Shown here in pieces: positions 33,843-45,699 of a DNA stretch of 64,000 nucleotides. The notes beneath the pieces are model-generated. The model did not search any database, was not told where the DNA came from, and saw only the letters and a list, made by a program, of their open reading frames with translations. The stretch spans positions 12,699,543-12,763,542 of the forward strand of contig CM075761.1 in NCBI GenBank assembly GCA_037974335.1. The letters run 5' to 3'. The DNA comes from Prionace glauca. Its lineage: Eukaryota; Chordata; Chondrichthyes; Carcharhiniformes; Carcharhinidae. Made by a program: the position numbers and the translations under genes. The number at the start of each line of letters is the position of its first letter. The stretch's first letter is position 1.

Positions 33843-34443
33843 TCACATCCCTGGAAAAGGTAAGGCTGAAACATACTTATCAATCCTCATCCACAATTGT
33901 CGATTGGGTGAGAATTTTGGCCTCCTCACGTGTCCCCTTCATTGCAGATGTCATTCTCCAGCCAATTCCATTCACTATACTTGATAACCGTGAACTGAAC
34001 TGGATAATGCAAAGGCCACAGGCCATGATGATGATTCGGATACGGCACTGAACTTATTTTGAGGTTGTTGCAACACTGCCCAAGCTATTCTATTAAAGCT
34101 GCAACACTGGCATTTACCCACAAGGGTAATTGTCCAGGTGTGTCCTGTGTATATGAAACAGGACAAATACAACCCAGCCGAATTCTACAGCATCAGTTTA
34201 CACTCGATCAAATATAAAGTGATTGAAGAGCTATTAAATGCATTTATTCAACAATAACCTACTCGTGGGTGCTCAGTTTGTATTACTGCAACTTCCCTCA
34301 ACCCTCCACCTCATAAGAGGCTTGCTTCAAACATGGGCAAAGGAGCTCACGGACAGTGCCTCGGTGACATGAGAATGACTTGTCTTGACATGAAGGATAA
34401 CGTGTCCGAATGTAGCATCAAGGAACCTGAGCAAAACTCGATG

Positions 34444-34738
34444 TTGCATGTTGGCACAGTGGTTAGCAGTGTTGCCTCGCATCGCTAGGAACCTGGGTCT
34501 AATTCCGGTTTAGAGAGACAGTCTGTGTTGAGTTTCCACGTTCTCACAGTTTCTGTGTGGGTATCCTCAGGGTGATCCTGTTTCCTTCCACACTGTAAAG
34601 ATGTGAAGTTTCGGTTGATTGGCAATGTTAAATTGCTGCTTACTGATAGGGGACTAGAAGGGCAAATGTGTCGGGTTGCTGGCGTTGTGTTTGGTGCAGA
34701 CTTGATGGGCTGAATGGACTTTTTCTGATCTGCCGGGA
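34444..34738 (+). mobile_element. S1 SINE variant inside LINE-J
   Basis: Forward: gttggcacagtggttagcag head, middle tgtttccttccacactgtaa, tail gatgggctgaatggactttt. It has private changes (actgataggggactagaagg), also found in the inverted segment at 35165. Confidence 0.88.
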
Positions 34739-35146
34739 ATCTAAAATTCAAACTGGTTTCAACGGGAATCCTGATTGAACCCTCTGCTGGTTGGAGTCAG
34801 ATCTGGCACAAAGAATGATGGATGTGGAGGTCTAAGTTCTGGAATCTTATCTGCAGAAGTTGCAATGGATTAGTGTCCTCGGCCCAACCATCCGCAGCTA
34901 TTTCATTGATGACCTTCCTTCTATCATGACGTGATAAGTGGTGATGTTCAGTGATAACTTCACAATATTCAGCACCGATCAGAGCCCCTCAACTGCATAA
35001 GAATTCAATGTTCATATGCAGTAAGACACGGACAATATCCACCTTGAGCTGACAAGTATCAAATAGAATTTGCACCAGAGAAGTGTCAGGCAGCGATGGT
35101 CATGAATATGGGTGGAGACAAAGACCTCCCACAATCAACATTCTGT

Positions 35147-35164
35147 GGGGGGGGGGGGGGGGGG
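35147..35164 (+). repeat. 18-base poly-G run
   Basis: The run directly abuts the inverted S1 segment. Confidence 0.9.
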
Positions 35165-35300
35165 CGAAAAAGTCCATTCAGCCCATCAAGTCTGCACCAA
35201 ACACAATGCCAGCAACCCGACACATTTGCCCTTCTAGTCCCCTATCAGTAAGCAGCAATTTAACATTGCCAATCAACCGAAACTGCACATCTTTACAGTG
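35165..35300 (-). repeat. Inverted duplicate of an internal S1 segment
   Basis: The complement nearly repeats 34590-34725, including the private variant ccttctagtcccctatcagt and tgccagcaacccgacacatt. It has no SINE head, so it is better explained as an inverted duplication than as a separate insertion. Confidence 0.8.
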
Positions 35301-35780
35301 TGTTAGTCAATGTTACCAACATTGATTAACAAATGAACTGGCTGATCAGATGCATACTTTGGCTACAACAGCCACTCAAAGCCAGGGGACTTGCGGCGAG
35401 TAACTCACCTCTTCACTCCCCAAAGCCCGTCCACCATCGAAAAGGCAAAACTCGGAAGTCTGATGGGATACCCTCTACTTGCCTGGTTGAGTGCAGATCC
35501 AATAACACTCAAAAAAAATATTCCACATCACCCAGTCCATTCTAACAATGGCAGCATTTACTCGATTCACAGCACGAAATCTCCAAGTATCTTTCAGCAG
35601 AACCTTCCAAATTGCGAAGGACAGCAGATTTCTGAGAACTGGCCCACATTGATTTTGCCCTCCAAGTCATTTGCTAGACGGACTTGGTGATATACCACCG
35701 TTCCTTTCCTAATGCTGTACGAAAACCTTGGAATCCCCCCCCCCCCCCAAAGCACTGCTGCAGTATTGACATTCCAGGGA

Positions 35781-36697
35781 TGTGTAACGTTTGAAGAAAT
35801 CAATTTCCCACCACCCTGCTCAAGTAAGAGTGATAAATGATCGCCGAGCATGAGAAGCTCGCATATCATCAGCAATTCAAAAAAAAAACAAGTCATAATC
35901 TTTTGGAATGGCGAGCAAACGCAAAGAGCAAAATGGCTTACTTCTACTGAAATATTTGGTTTTATCAGCTTATGCTTACATATAGGGCATTGATGTAGAT
36001 TGAAAGGTAGCTTTCAAATCACAGCTGGTTAATTAGTAGAGGGGGATAAATTGTTGATTGATTTGGGGAATGATAAAGCTGCATTGTTAAATCGTTTTCT
36101 TAATGTAGATTGCAGTTCGGGATAATGTCACCTCTCTTCTATTTATTGTCAACGGTAATGTTTAATATGTCTCCCAGGCTCAGGGCGGACCTCTCTATGC
36201 CTCGCTGGATTTTGCTGCTTTGGAAAAGAGATCAAAGAAGACAAGTCGAAAATGAGAATCAAATGGCTTCTCCAGGGAGAATTGTCGAGGAGACAGGCCG
36301 TGTAAAGCAATAGTTTGTTTTGTGGAAATTAAAATGGAGCAGAAGAGTCTCCCATAAAACAACCGGAATATCCCCATGCATTCACCAAAGACTGGCTCGT
36401 GTCATTCATCGTCAATGATTCAGTTTCATATACCGCAGTATCGTTTGGGATATTCTTTTGTAATATTCACGATCCTTGAACAATATTAAGGGAGTTCCCT
36501 GAGTTTCCCTGAAAATACTCTGCTGATTGTATAGCTCCAGTTACTGATGTTTTATTATTTAATTGCACATTTCAAAGAATCTAGTACAGGAACAGGCCTT
36601 TCGGCGGGCGCAGGCTGCATGGATATGTAATGCATTTCCAAATTGCAGACCTGTTGCCTCTGTGAGGTCTTATTCCCCCATTTCTTGCATACCCATG
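35781..36697. other. Unique spacer
   Basis: About 900 bases. No gene or repeat recognised. Confidence 0.4.
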
Positions 36698-37035
36698 TCG
36701 GCACGGTAGCACAGTGGTTAGCACTGCTGCTTCACAGCTCCAGGGTCCTGGGTTCGATTCCCGGCTCAGGTCACTGTCTGTGTGGAGTTTGCACATTCTC
36801 CTCGTGTCTGCGTGGGTTTTCTCCGGGTGCTCCGGTTTCCTCCCACAGTCCAAAGATGTGCGGGTTAGGTTCATTGGCTATGCTAAAATTGTCCCTTAGT
36901 GTCCTGGGATGTGTGGATTAGCATGGATATGGGGATAGGGTCTGGGTGGGATTGTGTTCGGTGCAGACTCGATGGGCCGAAGGGCCTGTTTCTGCACTGT
37001 AGGGTTCTATGGTTCTAGGGTTCTATGGTTCTATA
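36698..37035 (+). mobile_element. S1 SINE, young
   Basis: Forward, near full length, close to the copies at 25916 and 57113. Its tail repeats ggttctatggttctagggtt. Confidence 0.95.
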
Positions 37036-37861
37036 TACGTTGCTGTTGTGTCTGATGTTGCATCTCCTCTGGCAGCACATTCTAGACTCTTACCGCCCTC
37101 GTTGTAATAAAACAAATGTCACTTTACTTTCAGACTTTAGTCTGTTTACCTTAAATCCATGTTCCCTGGTAATTCGCATTTTTACTCTCGTGAAAAGTAA
37201 CTCCAATTTTCCATTCTATCCATGCCTCTCATAATTCTGTAGAGTCACAAAAAAAATCTGACATATGAAATAGAAATCAATCATCTGGCTCTTTGAGTCT
37301 GCTCCGTCATTCACTTTTCTCAAAGCTCATCAACAAAAGCAATGTCCGAATGTTGTAATCATCTATTAGGTTGGCCCCTCAGCCTCCGAGGTTCAAGTGA
37401 AAGGAACCAGGTTTGTCTAAACTTTCATCATATTTAATGCCCCCAAAACCAGGCAACATCCTGGTGAATTTTTTCGATCCTCTCCCTAAATTATCCCTAT
37501 CCTTCTGTTAGTGGGGAGAGCAGAACTGTACAGAATTTTTCAAATGTTTAACTAAATTTTTATCCAGCTGCAAAATGACTTGCCATTTTTATACTCTATG
37601 TCCTGACCAGTAAAGGCCATTGGCCTTTTTGACCACATTATCCACTTGTTTTGCCCTTTGCAGGGAACTGTGGACTCTCTGCCTGAGTCACTCTTCATGT
37701 TAATGCTTCCAAGTGTTCCTCCATTTATTGTATTGTTGTCTCCTGCTTTGGGCCTCTAAATTGCATCCATTTGCATTTGCCTGGATTAACTTCTACCTGC
37801 CTTTTGTCAGCCCAAGTCTGCAGCCTACCTGTATCCTGCTATATCCAATGACAATCCTCCT

Positions 37862-38252
37862 AGAACATAAGAACATAAGAATTAGGAGCAGCAGTCGGCC
37901 ATCTGGCCCTTCGAGCCTGCCCCGCCATTCAATAAGATCATGGCTGATCTGTCGTGGCTCAGTTCCACTTTCCCGCCCTGTCCTCATAACCCTTAATCCC
38001 CTCTCTTATCAAAAACCCATCAACCCGCGTCTTAAAAATATTTAGCGAGGCAGCCTCCACCACTTCAACGGGTAGAGAATTCCAGAGATTCACCACCCTT
38101 TGAGTGAAGAAGTTCCTCCTCAACTCCGTTCTAAACCGCCCTCCCCCACTTTATCTTGAGGCTGTGCCCCCTAGTCCTACTGTCTTTTTTGAGCGGCAAG
38201 AGCCTCTCCACCTCTATCCTATCCATCCCATTCATCATCTTATACGTCTCCT
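37862..38252 (-). mobile_element. CR1-c LINE, 3' end, nested
   Basis: Inverted: agaacataagaacataagaa tail to the RT end (ttcatcatcttatacgtctc), inserted into the old CR1-d. Confidence 0.92.
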
Positions 38253-38582
38253 CAAAATCTTCAGCACTTCCAACCTTTGTGCTTTGTGCAAACTTACTAA
38301 TAAGACCACCTACATGCTCAGCCACATTATTTATATATCGTACAAACAACCAGGGTCCCGGCGCTGACCCCTACAGAAAACCACTTCTTACAAATCTCCA
38401 GTCAGGAAAACACACTTCCACCGCTACTCTCTGACTACTATAGCCAAGCAAGTTCTGTATCCCTCTGAGCAGTTCACTGCGGATCCCTTGTGACTTGATC
38501 TTCAGTATCAGCCTTTCATGAGGTAACTTGTCGAATGCCTTCCTAACGTCTTTGTCTACAACATTTACAGTCCTGTGCTTAT

Positions 38583-38822
38583 AGAATATAGAACATAGAA
38601 CACTACAGCACAAACCGGCCCTTCGGCCCACGAGTTGCGCCGATCACATCAACACCTACCAATCTATAAACCTATCTATAATCCCCAATCACATTAAACC
38701 CATATACTCATCCAGAAGTCTTTAAAAGCCTCCACCACCAATGACGGCAGCCGATTCCATTCACTCACCACCCTCTGGGTGAAACACTTACCCCTAACAT
38801 CACTTCTGTACTTTCCTCCCCG
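38583..38822 (-). mobile_element. CR1-a LINE, 3' end, nested
   Basis: Inverted: agaatatagaacatagaaca tail, ggcccttcggcccacgagtt, up to cccctaacatcacttctgta, inserted into the old CR1-d. Confidence 0.9.
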
Positions 38823-39009
38823 TACTTCTCAGTCATTGTCATCGCTTCCTTACAAAACACAATCAAGTTTGAGAGATACAACATAAAGCCACGCTGCCAC
38901 TCATAAATCAAACTATACTTTTTCCAATTGTAAGTAAATTTTGCCCCAGAGAACCTCCGCCAATCATTTCTGAAACGTTGACGTAAGGATCATTGGCCTA
39001 CAATTTCCT

Positions 39010-39950
39010 GGATAAATCCTGTATGTGTATGTACATAGATCCCTGAAAGTTGGAAATCACGTAGATAAGGTTGTTAGGAAGGCATACGGTGTCTTGACGT
39101 TTATTGGTAGGGGGATTGAATTTAGGAGCCGCAGCGTCATGTTGCAACTGTACACAACTCTGGTGCGGCCACACTTGGAGTACTGTGTGCAGTTCTGGTC
39201 CCACATTATAGGAAGGATGTGGAGGCTTTGGAGATGGTGCAGAGGAGGTTTACCAGGATGTTGCCTGGTATGGAGGGGAGGTCCTATGAGGAGAGACTGA
39301 GGGATTTGAGGTTGTTTTCGTTAGAAAGAAGGCGGCTACGAGGGGACAATATTGAAACATATAAGATGGGGTAAGGGGTAAGTTTAAGGGGTAAGTTTTT
39401 CACTCAGAGGGTAGTGAGTGATTGGAATCGGCTGCCGTCGTCGGTGGTGGAGGCGAACTCGCTGGGGTCTTTTAAAAGACTTCTGGATGAGTATATGGGG
39501 TTTAATGGGATTGGGGGTTATAGATAGGTCTATAGATTGGTGGGGTTGATGCGATCGGTGCAACTCGAGGGCCGAAGGGCCTGTTTGTGCTGTAATGTTC
39601 TATGTTCTATGTTCTATGATTAGAGGTTTAGATAGGGTGGACAGTGATCGCCTTTTTCCGCGGATGGAGAAAGCTAGCACGAGGGGGCATAGCTTTAAAT
39701 TAAGGGGTGGTAGTTATAGGACGGATGTCAGGGGTAGGTTCTTTACCCAGAGGGTGGTGAGGGATTGGAATGCCCTGCCTGCTGCAGTTGTAAATGCGCC
39801 TAGTTTGGGGGCGTTTAAGAGAACCGTGGATAGGTTTATGGATGGAAAGGGTTTGGTTTAGGTTAGAGGGTCATTGCTTTTTAACTGGCCGGCGCAACAT
39901 CGTCGGCCGAATGGTCTGTTCTGCGCTGTAATGTTCTATGTTCTATGTTC
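39010..39950 (+). mobile_element. CR1-b LINE, split by CR1-a
   Basis: Forward: HRSLKVGNHVDKVVRKAYGV, RPHLEYCVQFWS, then after the inset IRGLDRVDSDRLFPRMEKA, RGRFFTQRVVRDWNALPAAV and TTCTATG tail. The break falls between aaacatataagatg and attagaggtttagatagg, which are contiguous in other CR1-b copies. Confidence 0.92.
39377..39613 (+). mobile_element. CR1-a LINE, 3' end, nested in CR1-b
   Basis: Forward: ggtaagtttttcactcagag through gataggtctatagattggtg to TTCTATG repeats. It splits the CR1-b copy at 39010-39950 in the same direction. Confidence 0.92.
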
Positions 39951-40267
39951 TCCCCCTGAAACGAAAGGGACATTGGCTGTTCTCCAGTCCTCTGGGAACT
40001 CTCCTGTGTCTAAAGATGATCCGCAGATTTTGTACAAGGTTCCAGCAGTTTCCTTCCTCTACTCTCTTAGTATTCTGGGATAGAGCCCATGAAGAATTGG
40101 AGACTTGTCTATCTCATATGTTTTTCAAAACGCCGAACATCTCCGCCATTTGTTAGCGACATGTCCTAGAATATCAACATTCCCCTGTCCGGACTCATCA
40201 TTCAGCATGTCATCCTCTGTTAGTCCTGCTGCAAAATATGAATTAAGGCTCTTTCTCCCGCTCCGCA

Positions 40268-41228
40268 CATCATAGAACATAGAACATTACAGCGCAGAAC
40301 AGGCCCTTCGGCCCACGATGTTGCGCCGACCAGTTACAAAAACAATGACCCACTAGCCTAAACCAATCCCTTTTCGTCCATAAACTTATCCACAGATCTC
40401 TTAAACGCCCCCAAACTAGGCGCATTTACAACTGTAGCTGGCAGGGCATTCCAGTCCCTCACCACCCTCTGTGTAAAGAACCTACCCCTGACATCAGTCC
40501 TATAACTACCCCCCCTGAATTTAAAGTCGTGCCCCCTCGTGCTAGCTTTCTCCATACTAGGAAAAAGGGTATCACTATCTACCCTGTCTAAACCTCTAAT
40601 CATCTTATATGTTTCAATAAGGTCCCCTCTTAGCCGCCTTCTTTCCAGCGAAAACAACCCCAAATCTCTCAGTCTCTCCTCATAGGATCTCCCCTCCATA
40701 CCAGGAAACATCCTGGTAAACCTCCTCTGCACCCTCTCCAAAACCTCCACATCCTTCCTGTAATGTGGGGACCAGAAGTGCACACAAAACTCCAAGTGCG
40801 TCCGCACCAGAGTTGTGTACAGTTGCATCATGACGTTGCGACTCCTAAATTCAATCCCCCTACCAATAAACGCCAAGACACCGTATGCCTTCTTAACAAC
40901 CTTATCTACTTGATTCCCAACTTTCAGGGATCTATGTACACATACACCTAGATCCCTCCGCTCCTCCACACTATTCAAAGTCCTCCCGTTAGCCCTATAT
41001 TCAACACATCTGTTATTCCTACCGAAATGAATTACCTCACACTTCTCCACATTAAACTCCATCCGCCACCTCGCAGCCCAGCTCTGCAACCTTTCTAAGT
41101 CACCCTGCAAACTATGACACCCTTCCTCACAATCTACCACACCTCCGACTTTGGTGTCATCAGCAAACTTACTAATCCACCCAACTATACCCTCATCCAG
41201 ATCATTAATAAAAATTACAAACATCAGT
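40268..41228 (-). mobile_element. CR1-b LINE, 3' part, nested
   Basis: Inverted copy of nearly 1 kb, with an open frame from FVIFINDLDEGIVGWISKFAD (DDTKVGG intact) to KRSVDKFMDEKGLV. Upstream the frame continues into the old CR1-d sequence, giving a 329-codon hybrid frame (41347-40358). Confidence 0.93.
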
Positions 41229-41430
41229 TCCCTTCCTTGTCCTTGAGTGGATCTACGCTTTCCCAAGCCACCCTTTCGTTCCTTATGTAGGCATAAAATG
41301 CCATGGAACTTTCCGTCAAACTCCTTATCAATGATGTTTTGTGGCACATTTTAACCAATCTAATTCCTTGCTTAAAATATTTCCTGCCTTCTTTATATTC
41401 TTACAATCATTATGTAAATGTAGATTTGCT

Positions 41431-42369
41431 GCAAAGTTGTTAAATGATAGTCCAGATTGATATATAAGTGACAAATAAATAAATAATTTAATTTAATTTT
41501 GTGAAATTGAGACTGGTATGGAGCTCACTGTATTAGTCCTGGATTGAGATGTTGCTAGTTCCTGGATTGAGATGTTGCTAGTTCTGCGTTTCACTGTCCA
41601 TGATACGAATTGTTTAATTGTTTATATAATTAGAACACGAAAGGATACTGCCCCCTGGCTGTGATTCAGGAAATTTCTGGTAATACAATGTTAATTTCAC
41701 GGATTGTAATTAGTTTTCAGCTTAAGCCCCAGAGCCAGAAGAGAGTGCACATCATTGGGAAGAGTAAGCGAATCTTAGCACAATGGAAGGGGGAGTCACA
41801 ATGCACAGAGAGATAATAATAAGGGAACTGAATAAGTGAATGGGTTGTTCCTCGGTATCAAGTTGGAGTAACGTTCCAGAGGACAGGAAATGAATTGTTG
41901 CTAACATCAAGCATTGCAAAAATCCAAACAATTATAACGGATGGCAGAGTTAAAAGGTTATTGGCGGAGTGTGTCGTTTTCTTTATTTCTGATCACTTTT
42001 GTGCCTAATTTGATTTGGAAACAATGGGTCAAGTAATCACCATTTTTCCCGGTGAGGAATGAAGGACATGAGGTTCTCAGTGTAACAGTGATAGATGACA
42101 GAATTACTGGCCTGGAAACATGCAACAATCAGAGTTTGGAGATTCAATTTGTCTATAACTTAGAACATGAGAGCATAAGAACTAGAATTACCAGGAACAT
42201 AATATGGAGCTCCGATTGTTTTATAGAATTGTTTAGTAATAAGCAGTAGATAATAAATCCAATCGCCTAACATTTTCCAGTCATGATTGCAGGAAAGACC
42301 CAATAATGACACCTAAACAAATACCCTTGCCCATTGTGCTAACGTGCCGCCCTGATCACTTATATTCAG
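41431..42369. other. Mostly unrecognised
   Basis: A directly repeated phrase cctggattgagatgttgcta occurs at about 41541 and 41563. Possible very old LINE traces near 41870-41950 (gttccagaggacaggaaatg, ccaaacaattataacgg). A SINE head trace, gtgctaacgtgccgccctga, is at 42337-42356. Confidence 0.4.
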
Positions 42370-42690
42370 ATCTGTATTTTGTTTATTTATGAAACCCTGA
42401 ACATGCATTTCACCATAATTCTCTGGATGACAAAGCATTATCCTAAATGAGTGAGGAGTTTTATATTGGAGTTCGCATCCCCGGAGACTCACAGTATTTT
42501 CAGTTATTTCCTGATTCAGTTAAAACCTTCCACCATTTCAGACAGCAAAATAAATAACAAAGAAATATTTGCAAGATGCTAATGGAAGCTGAAAGACTCA
42601 CAATGTTGTAGAATGGTGCAAGGACCACAATTATTGCCAAATTCTCTGGTGCGCATGGGCGTGGAACCAAATTACTTATCGTTACGGAAG
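42370..42690 (+). pseudogene. Heavy-chain-type V exon fused to a J-like strand, decayed
   Basis: Matches to an IgH-type V run in order, with gaps: FTIILWMT (CDR1 and start of FR2) near 42408; PDSVK near 42505; caccatttcagacagcaaaa (TISRDS-like) near 42528; LMEAERLTM (from LKAEDTAM) near 42580; then gtgcaagg in place of TGTGCAAGG (Cys-Ala-Arg) at 42616. It continues without a gap into KFSGAHGRGTKLLIVTE, with GRGTKLLIV matching the J core FGxGTKLxV (His for Phe/Trp). It ends at donor G|GTGCTC at 42690 in phase 1. Stops and small indels show it is not functional. The J resembles TCR alpha/delta more than shark IgH J. Confidence 0.62.
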
Positions 42691-43860
42691 GTGCTCGCTG
42701 TTCAGACGTCTCTTGAGGGATACGATGCAGCTACTCTGGCTAATTTTGTTGTTGGTTAAAGATCATCCTTAATCCGGAAATGAAATAATTGCTGCTTCTA
42801 CGAAAATAAAACCAGCGAATGAAACCTAGCCTGAGCTTGCTGGAGGCATTAAGTTTCATAGATAAATGTAGTTATAATGGAACAAGAGCACCGTTGGTCC
42901 ATTACTTCCAGTCAGAAGACGATGAGTAAACTCAATTATTCTAATCCTCATGCTGTATTCATGCAGCCTTTATTTTTCATCTGCATCATTTTGCATTTAA
43001 AGATAAAGATTTTCTCCTCTCGCACTTCTGGTTCACTATTTTTAATAGAAGTTGTTCGTGAAACGCCCCCACCTTTCCCCTCACGCATGTATATCTTGTC
43101 AGAAAATTCAAAGATTTATCTCCTAGTATTTATTTCATCCAATAATGGGAGTAAGTGTTTATTGGTGTTTGGGGACGTAAGCCACTATGGAATCTCTGCT
43201 CAATTGCCTTTGTTCCGGGAGACAAACCACAACAGGAAAGGGATTGGTGTAAATTTCTAGGACAGGGTGTTTGCAGCTATTCGGCTAACAGTGATTCAGC
43301 GTTCGGAGCGACTGATCCTCGACAGTGAAAGTTACATAGAGTTCATAGAGATTTGCATCAGAGAGAGAAATATATTGTTTGCACTGGTCATCAAACAAGT
43401 AACTTTTCTTTCCACCATTTCCCCCCAGTTGGCCTCTAGTGCTGTAGATTATGCTGTTCCAAGTGTGCATTGGAGTACTTCCTTAATTTTGTGAGATTTC
43501 CCACCTCCGTGACCTTTCCAGCAATGAGTTCCATATCGTTGACACACCCTGGATCAAAAACATTTTTTGTCAAATAACAAAAGAGTTCAATATAACTCTC
43601 AGGGCAAGTGGGATCAACTGAAATGGGCGCAATGCCGAGTGAGGCTTTTTTAGTTGAACAATCAGTCAAGATCGCAAAAAAATGGCGCAACATGTTGGAA
43701 CATGTTGATAGATTTGTTTCTATATTCCCATGCTTTTACATTTTTGAAATCGCAACGATGTGAGAAAGAAGAGTGTGTGGATAACCAAATACTTAGAACT
43801 CAGTTATGACCAAAGATTGACGAGTAAATGTCTTCTTTCGCTATTGAAGTCAGAAACTTT
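42691..43860. other. No feature recognised
   Basis: About 1.2 kb. Small ORFs such as 42877-43260 lack recognisable domains. Confidence 0.4.
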
Positions 43861-44785
43861 TATAGAACATAGAACATTACAGCGCAGAACAGGCCCTTCG
43901 GCCCACGATGTTGCGCCGACCAATTAAGAAAAAAGCAATGACCCTCTAACCTAAAACCAATCCCTTTCCATCCATAAACCTATCCACGGATCTCTTAAAC
44001 GCCCCCCAAACTAGGCGCGTCTACAATTGCAGCAGGCAGGGCATTTCCAATCCCTCACCACCCTCTGGGTAAAGAACCTACCCCTGACATCCGTCCTATA
44101 AACTACCACCCCTTAATTTAAAGCAATTCCCCCTCGTGCTAGCTTTCTCCATCCGAGGAAAGCGGCGATCACTGTCCACCCTATCTAAACCTCTAATCAT
44201 CTTATATGTTTCAATAAGGTCCCCTCTTAGCCGCATTCTTTCCCAACAAAAACAATCTCCAATCCCTCTGTCTCTCCTCATAGGACCTTCCCTCCACTAC
44301 CAGGCAACATCCTGGTAAACCTCCTCTGCACCCACTGCAATGCCTCCACATTCTTCCTATAATGTGGGGACCAGAACTGCACACAATGCCTCCAAGTGCG
44401 GCCGCACCAGAGTTTTGTACAGTTGCAACATAATGTTGCGGCTCCTAAATTCAATCCCCCCTACCAATAAACGCCAAGACACCGTATGGCCTTCCTAACA
44501 ACCTTATCGACTTGATTTCCAACTTTTAGGGATCTATGCACATATACACCTAGATCCCTCTGTTCGTCAACACTATTCAGAGTCCTACCGTTAGCCCTAT
44601 ACTCAACACATCTGTTATTCCTACCAAAGTGAATTACCTCACACTTTTTCCGCATTAAAGTCCATCTGCCACCACTCTCGGCCCAGCTCCCTCAACTTCA
44701 CGTGCTCACTGTGTCAACTTGTCGAAGTCTCTCTGTAAACTATGATACCCCTCTTCACTATCTCCCACTCCTCCGACTTTGGTCA
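43861..44785 (-). mobile_element. CR1-b LINE, 3' part with many small indels
   Basis: Inverted: atagaacatagaacattaca tail to about the RT catalytic region. The same coding pieces as other CR1-b copies, but numerous single-base insertions break the frame (for example cgccccccaaactaggcg). Confidence 0.92.
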
Positions 44786-45699
44786 ATATTTCTCATAATG
44801 TTGGATGTAATTTGTTTTATGGAGCCTAGTGTAACATTTGTTAGTTAATGCGCCAGAACGCCCAAGGAGGCAAAGTCTGTAGTGATCACATAGTGTTTTG
44901 TTTTCTCTGTCTGACACTGTGACATCCCTTTCATGCCTGCCGAGAAAAGTAACACTTGAGATCTTGGATAAATATTGCTCATTTCTTGAGCACATGTGGT
45001 AAGATTGAATGGGTACATAGCAATTTATGTTGCTGTTCTGGATGAGCCCAGGAAGACTGTGGCACGGTTTTATAACGAGGAGTCGGCCTTTACGCAGGGA
45101 AGGTAGTGTTTGTTTTTTTTCCTCCACAATCGCCTTTCAAAAATAGTGCTGCAGGAAGTGGAGGAGCTGGAGAGTGGAACATTTTTAGGGTGGGGCTAGT
45201 AAGCTTCTTGCTAGGGAGAGGAAAAAAAAAATCCGTGGATATAAAGTGTGGAACGCAAAACACAAGGAGGTGAGCCATGATAATATGGCGCAGCTCAATG
45301 GCTGACTGGTCCAGTCCAGCATTTATTTTGCATGTTCGGTTTGCTCATTTGCTTTAACACAGGAAACAAGACACCAAACTGCGCACAACAATGCGTACAC
45401 AGAGGATTTGTGTAAATGATCAGATCAATACTGAGAATCAACCCTCTCTGGAATTGTCAAATAGTGATTCATGGCAACTTGGAACATCCAATGGCATCAA
45501 CGCTAAAATCTTATTGGACACACCAGTACTTTTTAATGAGTGGTTTATTGATGTTTCAATAATTTGGACTTTCAATCTCAGGTAAACCACAAGATTCTCC
45601 TTCCCATACCCCTGATTGAAATCGTGATATTCGTAAATATTATTGCTTTGATGCAGTGAGTGACCAGTGATCAGCGACACCGAAGTGGAATTTAATTTT
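44786..45699. other. No feature recognised
   Basis: About 900 bases. An open frame at 45391-45585 ends at a donor-like CAG|GTAAAC but matches nothing I know. Confidence 0.4.

Larger units (their letters stand above)
34080..35780 (+). mobile_element. LINE-J (Jockey/I-like) RT remnant
   Basis: An old LINE unlike CR1. From memory of a common shark element, pieces follow in order: cccaggtgtgtcctgt (NYRPI region, 34130), ttgacatgaaggataacgtg (34390), gtgtcctcggcccaaccatc (GSVLGPT, 34873), tttcattgatgaccttcctt (34900), ccagagaagtgtcaggcag (35075), gagtaactcacctcttcact (35398), tacttgcctggttgagtgca (35477). One S1 piece is inserted in it and a second SINE-like segment lies inverted further on. Many stops; inactive. 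Confidence 0.75.
37040..41430 (-). mobile_element. Old CR1-d-like LINE split by five younger CR1 pieces
   Basis: Minus-strand remnants read in the correct order from high to low coordinates: 41229-41430; 39951-40267 (TAGTLYKICGSSLDTGEF, PEDWRTANV); 38823-39009; 38253-38582 (KAFDKLPHERLILKIKSQGI, VSEHVGGLISKFAQSTKV-like); and 37040-37861 (RT end). The gaps are filled by CR1-c(-), CR1-a(-), CR1-b(+) itself holding CR1-a(+), and CR1-b(-). Many stops. Confidence 0.78.

Noticed and set aside
41541-41583. Direct repeat cctggattgagatgttgcta, considered as target-site duplication
   Set aside because: The two copies are adjacent with nothing inserted between them; a simple local duplication.
42599-42605. 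CACAATG, resembling an RSS heptamer before the J-like strand
   Set aside because: It falls inside the aligned V FR3 and no nonamer is found at 12 or 23 bases.
45391-45585. Open frame ending at a donor-like CAG|GTAAAC
   Set aside because: No signal peptide, domain or neighbour exon; length is compatible with chance.
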